This document shows, piece after piece, positions 55,050 to 63,516 of a stretch of DNA of 64,000 nucleotides (position 1 is the stretch's first letter; each line of letters starts with the position of its first letter). Source of the DNA: Algoriphagus winogradskyi (lineage in GTDB: Bacteria; Bacteroidota; Bacteroidia; Cytophagales; Cyclobacteriaceae); contig NZ_FXUA01000003.1 in assembly GCF_900182815.1 (NCBI RefSeq), positions 248,001-312,000 on the forward strand, written 5' to 3'. The notes under the pieces were generated by a model, which was not told the DNA's origin, ran no database searches, and saw nothing but the letters and a program-made list of their open reading frames with translations. The position numbers and the translations under genes are program-made.

Positions 55050-56150
55050 ATGAACAACCTATTAAAATTGGCTCCTGCTTATTGCGCGCTATTTGCAATA
55101 GTATCATGCAGCAACCCCAGTCAAACAACTGAAAGCACTTCAGAAATTGAAGTACGTGATACTACTTCAAAGTATCTTTCCCAACCCTTAATTTCGGATC
55201 ACTACACAGCAGATCCTTCTGCCCATGTTTTTGATGGTAAAATTTACATTTATCCGTCCCATGATGTAGAGTCAGATGTGCCTGAGGATGATCTGGGGGC
55301 ACATTTCAATATGATGGATTACCATGTGTATTCCATGGATTCTCCAAATGGAGCAATCACCGACCATGGAAAAGTATTGGGGGCTGACGACATTCCTTGG
55401 GCTAAAAGACAACTTTGGGCCCCAGATGCAGCAGAGAAAAATGGTAAATACTACCTTTATTTTCCAGCAAAAGATGAAAAGGATATTTTCAAAATCGGCG
55501 TAGCTGTTGGAGACTCTCCAATTGGACCTTTCACTGCTCAACCTGAACCGATCAAAGGAAGTTACAGCATTGACCCTTCAGTATTCGAGGATTCAGATGG
55601 ATCCTATTACATGTATTTCGGTGGAATTTGGGGAGGCCAATTGCAAAAGTATAGAAATAACAATTTTGAGGACAAAGGAACTGCTCCCACCGATGGGCTT
55701 CCAGCTGACGATGAACCTGCATTAGGCCCTATCATTGCGAAAATGAGCAATGATATGTTAGAGTTTGCAGAAACACCTAAGGAAATCAAGATTTTAGATG
55801 AAAATGGCAATCCTCTTTTGAATGGAGACAACGACAGAAGATTCTTCGAAGCTGCATGGATTCATAAGTACATGGATAAGTACTATTTATCGTATTCTAC
55901 CGGTGACACTCACTTTATTGCTTATGCTACTGCTGATAATCCCTACGGACCATTTACTTACCAAGGAGTAGTCCTAAATCCAGTAGAAGGCTGGACAAAT
56001 CACCATTCTATTGTAGAAGTAGACGGCAACTGGTTTATCTATTACCATGACACCCAACTTTCTGGTAAAACACATCTACGAAATATCAAAGTTGCCCCAT
56101 TGAAGCACATGGAAGATGGTAGTATTCAGACGATCAGTCCCTTGAATTGA
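55050..56150 (+). CDS. GH43 beta-xylosidase/arabinosidase-like lipoprotein
   Basis: A 366-residue five-bladed beta-propeller of family GH43, close by eye to subfamily 1 xylosidases. I start it at the ATG at 55050, which gives a lipoprotein signal (LFAIVSCSNP); an upstream TTG at 55020 is less likely. The general base Asp is in YTADPSAHVFDGKIYIYPSHD, the pKa-modulating Asp in YSIDPSVFED, and the acid Glu in RRFFEAAWIHKY. FAYATADNPYGPFTYQGVVL-type repeats mark the propeller. It may remove xylose branches from the sulfated glycan. It is the only plus-strand enzyme of the second locus, transcribed away from the GH5 gene. Confidence 0.85.
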   Translation: MNNLLKLAPAYCALFAIVSCSNPSQTTESTSEIEVRDTTSKYLSQPLISDHYTADPSAHVFDGKIYIYPSHDVESDVPEDDLGAHFNMMDYHVYSMDSPNGAITDHGKVLGADDIPWAKRQLWAPDAAEKNGKYYLYFPAKDEKDIFKIGVAVGDSPIGPFTAQPEPIKGSYSIDPSVFEDSDGSYYMYFGGIWGGQLQKYRNNNFEDKGTAPTDGLPADDEPALGPIIAKMSNDMLEFAETPKEIKILDENGNPLLNGDNDRRFFEAAWIHKYMDKYYLSYSTGDTHFIAYATADNPYGPFTYQGVVLNPVEGWTNHHSIVEVDGNWFIYYHDTQLSGKTHLRNIKVAPLKHMEDGSIQTISPLN

Positions 56151-56186
56151 ATAGCCTAAAACAACTATCAAACCCTTCATCCTATG

Positions 56187-56222
56187 AAAAAGGAGTCACC
56201 AAAAATGACTCCTTTTATTTTT
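56187..56222 (+). terminator. terminator after GH43 gene
   Basis: Stem AAAAGGAGTCA (56188-56198) with TGACTCCTTTT (56206-56216), a seven-base loop and a T-rich tail. The A/T flanks make it potentially bidirectional. Confidence 0.8.
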
Positions 56223-56267
56223 TGGTAGGTCCCATTACTTTGTTCTCACAAACCAATTGGAATATTG

Positions 56268-58712
56268 ATGAGAAAAACTACTACTTTATTAACCGCATTT
56301 CTCTTGACACTAAGTGTGGCAGGTTTTGCGCAGAAAAAGAGCAAAAAAAACACAAAAGATGAGCAAGTAGCTCAAAGTCAGCCCGCCAAACCCACTAAAA
56401 AAAGTCCATTTAAAAAGTATAGTGAAATCGTAACGGATGAAGCTATTTCAGATGACGGCTTGTTTATAATTCACAAAGTGGGAGAAAAAAGCTATTACGA
56501 AGTCCCATTTGATCTTTTCGAAAAGGACATGCTTTTAGTAAGTCGTATTTCAAAAATCGCTGACGGTTTAGGCGGTGGTTATACTACTGCGGGCTCAAAG
56601 TCAAATGAGCAAGTAATTCATTGGTCTAGAATTCAGAATAGCATCCTACTTCGATCCATTTCTTTTGATAATGTAGCTGCTGATTCACTTCCCATCAAGC
56701 TGTCTGTAGATGCAAATAATTACAATCCGATTTTAGCCTCATTCAAAATTGAAGGTTTTAATTCTGATTCTACAGCAGCTTTAATAGAAGTAACTGACCT
56801 ATTCCTTTCAGATATCCCTGCATTAAGTGGATTATCTTCCTCCATGAGAAGAGAGTATCAAGTAAGGAATCTTGATAAAGAAAGAAGTTTCATAACTCGA
56901 ATGGCTAGCTATCCGGAGAATATTGAAGTAAGACATGATATGACTTACAACGCTACTTCTCCTCCTTCAAACTCAAGTTCTGGTACAATTTCCATGGAAA
57001 TGAGCCAGTCCATGTATTTACTTCCAGAAAAACCTATGCAAGCTAGACTTTATGATCAGCGTGTAGGATGGTTTACAGTTCGTCAAATTGATTATGGCTC
57101 CGAAGCATTGAAGTCCGATCAAAAAACTTACATCAGGAGATGGAGATTGGAACCAAAAGATCCTGAGGCATATGCAAGAGGCGAATTGGTAGAGCCTGTG
57201 AAACCAATTGTCTACTACCTAGATCCTGCCACTCCCACGAAATGGAGGAAATATTTCCGTCAAGGAATTGAAGATTGGCAGGTAGCCTTCGAAGCTGCTG
57301 GGTTTAAAAATGCGATCATCGCCAAGGATGCTCCCACTAAAGAAGAAGATCCGGATTGGAGTGCTGAAGATGCTAGGTATTCTACCGTGCGCTATGTTGC
57401 GACAACCACGCGAAATGCAATGGGTCCAAGTGTATCTGATCCTCGCTCTGGTGAAATCATAGAAAGTGATATCGTATGGTTTCACAACCACCTCCGTTCT
57501 TACAGAAATCGCTACATGCTAGAAACTGGTGCAGCAAATCCATCTGCGAGAACTTTGAATACCCAAGATGAAGAAATTGGTGAAATGATGAGAAGAGTAA
57601 TTTCTCATGAAATTGGTCACGCTCTCGGGTTACCTCATAATATGAAAGCCTCCGCTGCTTACCCAACTGATTCTTTACGTTCGGCTTCATTTACACAAAA
57701 ATGGGGTCTAGCGACTACCATAATGGATTACACACGCTATAACTATGTAGCACAACCGGGCGACGAAGGAGTTCGATGGGTACGAATGCTCGGACCATAC
57801 GATAACTATGCGATCAACTGGGGTTATAGATACATACCTAATGCGGATTCTCCGGAAGCTGAAAAACCTATCCTGAATAGCTGGATAAGTGAAAAAGCTG
57901 GTGACCCTATGTACTTATTTGGACGCGGAAATTCTTTCGACCCAAGTGACCAAACAGAATCTGTAGGCGATGATCCTGTGAAAGCAAGTACCTATGGATT
58001 GGCAAATTTGAAAATTGTCGCTCCTAACTTGGCAAAATGGACAGCCACTTCCGGTGAAGGCTATGATGATCTAGAAGAATTATACGGAGAGTTAATCGGT
58101 GTTTGGAACCGGTTTGCAAACCATGTAATAACCAACATTGGCGGGGTTTATCAGGAATTAAAAACCACAGATCAAAGTGGGTATGTGTACACACCTATAG
58201 CTAAATCTGAGCAAGTAAAGGCAATGAAGTTTTTGAATGAGCATGTATTTACGACCCCTGACTGGTTGCTTCAAAAAGAAATACTCAATAACATAGGAGC
58301 CAGTGGTGCTGTAGCAGGAATAGGAAGCATGCAATCAAGGTTGCTTAGTAGCGTACTGAGAATGGATAGATTGGAGCGTTTAATTGAGAATGAAGCATTG
58401 AATGGTCCTTCTGTCTACACAATGACTCAAATGCTGGTTGACTTGAGGAAAGGCATATGGTCTGAGCTTTCTGGATCTCAGAATATTGATACTTTCCGCA
58501 GAAATCTTCAAAGAGCACATGTGGAGCGATTAGCTTCTTTGATGACTCAGGATGAGCGAAGCAGATCGGATGTCAGTGCTGCAGTTCGTGCAGAATTAAA
58601 GACTATCCAAACATCTGCTAGATCTGCAAGCACTAGATACAGTGCCGGCATAGTTCAAAATCACCTTCGTGATATTGATGCCCTGGTGGACTCAATACTT
58701 GATACTGAATAA
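56268..58712 (+). CDS. exported zinc metalloprotease, DUF5117/DUF4953 type
   Basis: An 814-residue protein with a signal peptide (MRKTTTLLTAFLLTLSVAGFAQ). I prefer the ATG at 56268 over the TTG just before it. The zinc site VISHEIGHALGLPHN (about residues 443-457) is the metzincin-like HExxHxxGxxH. N-terminal segments (KYSEIVTDEAISDDGLFIIHKVGEKSYYEVP) fit the DUF5118/DUF5117 domains, and the region after the zinc motif fits DUF4953. It is probably periplasmic or secreted. The natural substrate of this Bacteroidota family is not known to me. It is unlinked in function to the glycan loci and closed by its own terminator. Confidence 0.84.
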   Translation: MRKTTTLLTAFLLTLSVAGFAQKKSKKNTKDEQVAQSQPAKPTKKSPFKKYSEIVTDEAISDDGLFIIHKVGEKSYYEVPFDLFEKDMLLVSRISKIADGLGGGYTTAGSKSNEQVIHWSRIQNSILLRSISFDNVAADSLPIKLSVDANNYNPILASFKIEGFNSDSTAALIEVTDLFLSDIPALSGLSSSMRREYQVRNLDKERSFITRMASYPENIEVRHDMTYNATSPPSNSSSGTISMEMSQSMYLLPEKPMQARLYDQRVGWFTVRQIDYGSEALKSDQKTYIRRWRLEPKDPEAYARGELVEPVKPIVYYLDPATPTKWRKYFRQGIEDWQVAFEAAGFKNAIIAKDAPTKEEDPDWSAEDARYSTVRYVATTTRNAMGPSVSDPRSGEIIESDIVWFHNHLRSYRNRYMLETGAANPSARTLNTQDEEIGEMMRRVISHEIGHALGLPHNMKASAAYPTDSLRSASFTQKWGLATTIMDYTRYNYVAQPGDEGVRWVRMLGPYDNYAINWGYRYIPNADSPEAEKPILNSWISEKAGDPMYLFGRGNSFDPSDQTESVGDDPVKASTYGLANLKIVAPNLAKWTATSGEGYDDLEELYGELIGVWNRFANHVITNIGGVYQELKTTDQSGYVYTPIAKSEQVKAMKFLNEHVFTTPDWLLQKEILNNIGASGAVAGIGSMQSRLLSSVLRMDRLERLIENEALNGPSVYTMTQMLVDLRKGIWSELSGSQNIDTFRRNLQRAHVERLASLMTQDERSRSDVSAAVRAELKTIQTSARSASTRYSAGIVQNHLRDIDALVDSILDTE

Positions 58713-59123
58713 GTTTACATGTAATTGCCCTTCTCAGTAAGGGCAATTACATATTTTTTGTTATCTCTATCTAGTAAGATTGCTGCCAGTTTGGTAAAAA
58801 AGTCAAGGACACTGACCTCATTGGCATTTACCATAAAATTATATACGATTATCCGCTAGGATTCCGGTCATCTTACACTTTTGCTTATTAGGTTGAAAGA
58901 CCGCCTGATAGCTATTGGGAGACTGAAGACCGAAGTGGCCTCAGTTATGAATTTAAACTTTAACCAGCATTTTTTTGCCTCTTTACTGGTTGAAAATCGG
59001 ATTTATATAAAAGTATATCAAGATTTTTTTGAATAATTCCATTTTAGTAGAAAGTTTTTAACTCCTTTATAATCAGTGTATTATAATAAACAGTAAATTT
59101 TCATATACCAAATACATTTTTAT
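58713..59123. other. 411-bp gap after the metalloprotease
   Basis: It contains the terminator at 58719-58759. The rest is A/T-rich sequence without a credible gene, and holds the promoter of the cytochrome c gene. No operator is recognised. Confidence 0.5.
58719..58759 (+). terminator. intrinsic terminator after the metalloprotease
   Basis: Perfect 14-bp stem ATGTAATTGCCCTT (58719-58732) with AAGGGCAATTACAT (58739-58752), a six-base loop, then a T run. Confidence 0.92.
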
Positions 59124-60119
59124 ATGAAAAAGATTTTTAAAGTAGTAGCTTATTTGCTTGGAGTGGTTGTTGTTTTGATTGTTTGTGGAATTGCTTTTAT
59201 CAATTTCACTTTCCCAAAAGTCAAGCCTGCACCAGAGCTAGCCATTAATCACAGTCCCGACCGAGTAGCTAGAGGAGCTTATCTTGCTAATCATGTGACG
59301 GTCTGTGTAGACTGCCATTCTACAAGGGACTTTTCCTTACTTTCTGGTCCAATCCAGCCTGGAACAATTGGATCAGGTGGAGACAGGTTCGATCAAAGTA
59401 TGGGATTTCCAGGAGTATTCTATGCAAAAAATATTACTCCCTTCGGAATTTCTGATTACACAGATGGAGAGTTATACCGCCTCATCACCACAGGAGTGAC
59501 TAATGAAGGCAGGGCGATGTTTCCCTTAATGCCATATCCTTTTTATGGCAAAATGGACCCTGAAGACATTTATGACATTATCGCTTATATCAGAAGTTTG
59601 GAGCCAATCGAAAATGAAATCCCAGACTCAAAGGCTGACTTCCCAGTAAATATCATTCTAAAAACAATCCCAAAAGACGCTGATCCTCAACCTAAGCCGG
59701 CAACGACTGACCAATTAGCCTATGGCAAATATCTAACAAATGTTGCGGCTTGCATGGAGTGTCATAGTCCTGTGGACGATCAAGGGACTATTCTTGCTGG
59801 AAAAGAATTCTCTGGAGGAAGGGAATTTGTTTTTCCCGATGGCTCAAAAGTCAGATCTGCTAATCTAACACAGGATCAACAAAGCGGTATTGGAAGCTGG
59901 TCTGAGGATATGTTTGTTGGTAAATTCAAGCAGTACCTGGATTCTGGATATCATTTGCCTAAAGTTCAGCCGGGAGAATTCAATACGATCATGCCTTGGG
60001 TGATGTATGCCGGAATGAAAGAAGCAGATTTGAAAGCTATCTATGCCTACCTAAAAACATTAGACCCTATTTCGAATCAAGTCGTAAAGTTCTCACCTCC
60101 AAGCGGGTCTTCCGAATAA
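59124..60119 (+). CDS. membrane-anchored di-haem cytochrome c
   Basis: A 331-residue c-type cytochrome. An N-terminal hydrophobic helix (about 5-27; VVAYLLGVVVVLIVCGIAFI) serves as signal-anchor. Two haem-attachment sites follow, CVDCH near residue 61 and CMECH near 211, each in its own cytochrome c domain with Met-containing segments (MFPLMPYPFYGKM; IMPWVMYAGM) that may give the sixth ligand. The build resembles cytochrome subunits of periplasmic alcohol or sugar dehydrogenases, but no dehydrogenase is adjacent. The electron donor is unknown. It appears monocistronic, ending at a terminator. Confidence 0.82.
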   Translation: MKKIFKVVAYLLGVVVVLIVCGIAFINFTFPKVKPAPELAINHSPDRVARGAYLANHVTVCVDCHSTRDFSLLSGPIQPGTIGSGGDRFDQSMGFPGVFYAKNITPFGISDYTDGELYRLITTGVTNEGRAMFPLMPYPFYGKMDPEDIYDIIAYIRSLEPIENEIPDSKADFPVNIILKTIPKDADPQPKPATTDQLAYGKYLTNVAACMECHSPVDDQGTILAGKEFSGGREFVFPDGSKVRSANLTQDQQSGIGSWSEDMFVGKFKQYLDSGYHLPKVQPGEFNTIMPWVMYAGMKEADLKAIYAYLKTLDPISNQVVKFSPPSGSSE

Positions 60120-60141
60120 TTACCTATTTCAAAATTATTGA

Positions 60142-60186
60142 AACCTACCTCCTTTCTTACCGTAAATGAGGTAGGTTTTTCTTTTT
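60142..60186 (+). terminator. intrinsic terminator after cytochrome c gene
   Basis: Perfect stem AACCTACCTC (60142-60151) with GAGGTAGGTT (60168-60177), then a T-rich tail. Confidence 0.88.
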
Positions 60187-60215
60187 AGATTGAATTTCCG
60201 ATCTTTGCACACAGT
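60177..60215 (+). promoter_or_regulatory. possible Bacteroidota-type promoter of the HYC gene
   Basis: GATCTTTGC (60200-60208) is one base from the TAnnTTTG-type minus-7 box of Bacteroidota promoters. It sits only a few bases before the ATG at 60216, so the transcript would be nearly leaderless. The upstream element would overlap the preceding terminator tail. Suggestive only. Confidence 0.35.
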
Positions 60216-60593
60216 ATGAAATTACTCATCTCATCATTAATGCTCCTATTTTTCCTGACTGGTCAGATCAATCTGACTTTGGCAGCGCATTATTGTGGCG
60301 ATGAGCTGAAAAGTACAGAGGTTTCTATTGCACCCGAAAAGACAGATTGTTGCGGAGCCAACCTAGCCCAGGATCCTGATTGCTGCACAGATGAATATGC
60401 ATCATCAGATTCAGATGATTATTTTGGCAAAGCCCAATTCCAAGTTCATCTTTCTCCTGCTTTTATTTTGGCCTATGTGCTTACAATACCCGGCATTCAG
60501 GCGGAAGACACTCAAGTTTTCAACCCCAAATATCTTTTTCCAGATCTACCAGTTCCTGATCTGAATCTCCTTCATCAATCTTTCCTGATTTAA
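60216..60593 (+). CDS. Cys-rich exported protein of the HYC_CC_PP type
   Basis: A 125-residue protein with a signal peptide (about 1-23) and then the diagnostic HYC (25-27), Cys pairs CC (45-46) and CC (56-57), and a Pro-containing C-terminus (FPDLPVPDLNLLHQSF). This matches the naming pattern of the HYC_CC_PP family of Bacteroidota, whose members sit next to TonB-dependent receptors. The paired cysteines and His suggest metal binding in the periplasm, but the function is not established. The receptor and heavy-metal-binding genes that follow support a metal role. Confidence 0.7.
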   Translation: MKLLISSLMLLFFLTGQINLTLAAHYCGDELKSTEVSIAPEKTDCCGANLAQDPDCCTDEYASSDSDDYFGKAQFQVHLSPAFILAYVLTIPGIQAEDTQVFNPKYLFPDLPVPDLNLLHQSFLI

Positions 60594-60721
60594 GATCTGC
60601 TTGACTTTTATTCGCCTTTGGCGAACTGTAATCTATTTACACACAAGTAATTCTTCATGAAGTCAGCATAACCTCTATAGGTTTTGCCAATTCTGTAGGA
60701 TCACGAGATAACTTCAAATTC

Positions 60722-62935
60722 GTGAAATCAACAATTCTATTTATAACCTGCCTGGTTGCACCAGCTCTTTTATTTGCTCAAAGTAAAATAGAAGGAAAAG
60801 TACAATCAGCAGCTAACGAGCCTCTCATTGGGGCTAGCATCAAGCTTCTTGACAAAGAACAAGGTTCTATAACTGATTTGGAAGGCAACTTCAAATTAGA
60901 AAATATAGTACCAGCTGACCGTTTGGTTGTCACCTATATTGGCTACGAACCAGATACATTAGCTCCAGTTTTCAACCAAATAATGCTCATCACTCTTCAA
61001 GAAAGCGGTGAATCACTGGAAGGAGTGACTGTTCGTGCAAGATCCGAATCGGTGGTAGACGAAGCACCTTTTCTCAATATTCTGATTACAGAAAATGAGC
61101 TTCAGAAAGCAGCTTGCTGCAATCTCTCTGAGAGTTTTGAGACCAATGCTTCAGTAGATGTATCCTACGCAGATGCGGTGACCGGTACCAAAATGATCCA
61201 GATGATGGGCTTGGATGGCCGCTACGTCCTTATCAGCAGAGAAGGAATTCCGAATATCCGTGGTTTAAACTCCAGACTCGGAATGAATTTCGTACCTGGT
61301 ACCTGGATTCAATCTATCGATGTGGGAAAAGGAGCAGGCTCAGTGATCAATGGCTACGAGTCGATGACTGGCCAGATTAATGTGGATCTTTTCAAGCCAG
61401 AATCCATGGATACTTGGTACCTCAATGGCTACCTGAATTCCTTTGGCAGAATGGAAATCAATGCAAATCATCAGATTCCCATTTCAGAGAAATGGAGCTC
61501 AGGTGTCATGTTTCATGCAAGTAATTTGAGCTCAGAAATCGACGGAAATGATGATGAATTTATGGATATCCCAAAAGCCAGGCAACTCAATTTCCTAAAT
61601 CGGTACAAGTATGAAGGAGATAGACTGATGGCCCAGGTGGGCGTGAACCTATTTATGTCTGACAATGCCGGTGGACAAAAAGGTTTTGATTTCAATAGTG
61701 ACCTTGCTACCAGTAGTATGTATGGCTATGAGATGGACACTAGAAAAGCTGAGATTTTTGGAAAACTAGGTATGATTTATCCTGAAAAACCTACTCAAAG
61801 TTGGGGTTTACAATACTCTCTTTCTTATCAGGACTTCAACGGAGGAGCAGGAAGAAGAATTTATGAAGGGATAGAAAAAACGGCCTACGCAAATTTCATT
61901 TATCAAAATGTCCTTGGTTCAAGCTTCCACCAGTATAAAACTGGGGCAAGTTTTCTATACGATGACTTTGAAGAAACCTTTGATTCCAACTCTCCAACTG
62001 GGCTGGATACGGCCATGTACAGAACAGAAAAAGTTCCTGGGCTTTTCTTCGAATATAATTACATCCCAAATGATCAAGTAACCATTGTAGCAGGATTAAG
62101 AACGGATTTTCATAATCTTTTTGGTACTTATTTCACTCCTAGAGTTCACGCGAGATGGGAATTTATTCCAAACTGGACTCTGAGAGGGTCTGTAGGAAAA
62201 GGATACCGTACGCCGAATGCTTTAATGGAAAACAGCTCGGTATGGATATCGGCAAGAGAATTGGTGTTCAATGCTGAATTGAAACCCGAAGAATCCTGGA
62301 ATACAGGCGTAAGTGTAGCAGGTAGTTTTATGATCGATGATCGGCCACTGGGAATTGTTGCAGATTATTTTTACACAGACTTTATCAATCAACTGGTCTA
62401 TGATCGAGATGTCAGTTCAGAACTACTTGTCATTAATAACCTGCATAGAGGTTCTTATGCCAATAGTTTCCAGATAGAAGCTAGCTATCCAATCACCGAA
62501 AGGCTCGAAGCAAAAGCTGCCTACAAGCATTATGAGATGATGATGACCACAAATGGAGTATTGCAGCAAATGCCACTTACTAGTCGTGACCGAGTATTTG
62601 CTAACTTATCTTATGCTACTTTGTATGACAAATGGAAAGCTGACATGACCGTGAACTGGAATGGTCCGATGCGTATTCCTAACACAAGTGAAAGCCCTGT
62701 GGAATTTCAGCAGCCAAATGAATCTCCTGATTTCTTTATGGTAAATGCTCAAATTAGCCGAGGGTTTCGCTGGGGTAGCATCTACCTAGGCGGAGAAAAT
62801 ATATTTAACTTCAAACAATCAAATCCAATCATAGATTCTGAAAATCCTTTTGGCTCAAATTTCGATGCATCCATGACTTGGGGGCCAATTGCAGGAAGAG
62901 TGATTTACACAGGAATCAGGTATAAAATCAACTAA
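60722..62935 (+). CDS. TonB-dependent outer-membrane receptor, probable metal uptake
   Basis: A 737-residue TonB-dependent receptor, much shorter than SusC proteins. Translation starts at a GTG. The signal peptide ends near LLFAQSK. A carboxypeptidase-D-like domain (about 22-100) is followed by the plug (about 115-225; KAACCNLSESFETN, with a Cys pair) and the barrel. It ends RVIYTGIRYKIN. Its neighbours are a Cys-rich HYC-type protein upstream and a heavy-metal-associated-domain protein 21 bp downstream, so copper or another soft metal is the likely cargo. No SusD partner is present. Confidence 0.82.
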   Translation: MKSTILFITCLVAPALLFAQSKIEGKVQSAANEPLIGASIKLLDKEQGSITDLEGNFKLENIVPADRLVVTYIGYEPDTLAPVFNQIMLITLQESGESLEGVTVRARSESVVDEAPFLNILITENELQKAACCNLSESFETNASVDVSYADAVTGTKMIQMMGLDGRYVLISREGIPNIRGLNSRLGMNFVPGTWIQSIDVGKGAGSVINGYESMTGQINVDLFKPESMDTWYLNGYLNSFGRMEINANHQIPISEKWSSGVMFHASNLSSEIDGNDDEFMDIPKARQLNFLNRYKYEGDRLMAQVGVNLFMSDNAGGQKGFDFNSDLATSSMYGYEMDTRKAEIFGKLGMIYPEKPTQSWGLQYSLSYQDFNGGAGRRIYEGIEKTAYANFIYQNVLGSSFHQYKTGASFLYDDFEETFDSNSPTGLDTAMYRTEKVPGLFFEYNYIPNDQVTIVAGLRTDFHNLFGTYFTPRVHARWEFIPNWTLRGSVGKGYRTPNALMENSSVWISARELVFNAELKPEESWNTGVSVAGSFMIDDRPLGIVADYFYTDFINQLVYDRDVSSELLVINNLHRGSYANSFQIEASYPITERLEAKAAYKHYEMMMTTNGVLQQMPLTSRDRVFANLSYATLYDKWKADMTVNWNGPMRIPNTSESPVEFQQPNESPDFFMVNAQISRGFRWGSIYLGGENIFNFKQSNPIIDSENPFGSNFDASMTWGPIAGRVIYTGIRYKIN

Positions 62936-62956
62936 GAAATCTTAAATATTAAACAG

Positions 62957-63313
62957 ATGAAAAAATTAATCTTAACCTTCTTTATCGCTGCTTTTTCATT
63001 TGCGGCACAAGCGCAAGTAAAAACTATCGGCATCAAAACATCAGCTATATGCGAGATGTGTAAGGAAACGTTGGAAAAGGATTTAACCTTCGAAAAAGGA
63101 GTTAAGTCTGTGAACTTAGACTTGGAAACCAAGGTGCTGAACATTGCCTACCTGGATTCGAAGACAGACCCAGACAAGCTTAGAAAACGCATAACCATGG
63201 TCGGGTACAATGCAGACTCACTGAAGCGTGACCCAAAAGCATACGCTAAGCTTGACGAATGCTGTAAAGACGGCGCACATGATGACGACATACCTCATAA
63301 AAAAGATCATTAA
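62957..63313 (+). CDS. exported heavy-metal-associated (HMA) domain protein
   Basis: A 118-residue periplasmic protein with a signal peptide (about 1-20). The HMA-type ferredoxin-like fold (about 22-90) has the metal site ICEMCKETLEKDL (Cys32, Cys35), in place of the usual GMTCxxC. The tail is rich in Cys, His and Asp (DECCKDGAHDDDIPHKKDH) and could bind more metal. It is 21 bp after the TonB receptor and probably co-transcribed. A copper chaperone role is the best inference. A terminator follows. Confidence 0.82.
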   Translation: MKKLILTFFIAAFSFAAQAQVKTIGIKTSAICEMCKETLEKDLTFEKGVKSVNLDLETKVLNIAYLDSKTDPDKLRKRITMVGYNADSLKRDPKAYAKLDECCKDGAHDDDIPHKKDH

Positions 63314-63320
63314 ATAATAG

Positions 63321-63352
63321 AAAGCTTCTCAGAAATGGGAAGCTTTTTTTTG
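63321..63352 (+). terminator. intrinsic terminator after the HMA gene
   Basis: Stem AAAGCTTC (63321-63328) with GAAGCTTT (63339-63346) followed by a T run. Confidence 0.82.
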
Positions 63353-63516
63353 TGGTTTTTAACCTCTCAAGTTCACGGAGGATCCTTGGAAGACTCAATA
63401 AGATATCACCCTTTCAGGGTTTTTGAAAAAATCTGTAAGGGTTAACTATCTAAAATCAATTCAACTCTTCGAGGTTGTTTATAAAACAACAATTTATTCT
63501 TAGACAAACTAAATAC

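Noticed and set aside
28094..56150. Ulvan lyase or GH105 enzyme in the second locus
   Set aside because: No protein shows recognisable features of these families; the 636-residue enzyme is left unclassified rather than called a lyase.
60611..60625. TTCGCC-TTT-GGCGAA hairpin after the HYC gene as a terminator
   Set aside because: The stem is real but not followed by a T run, and the next genes look functionally linked, so termination there is not supported.
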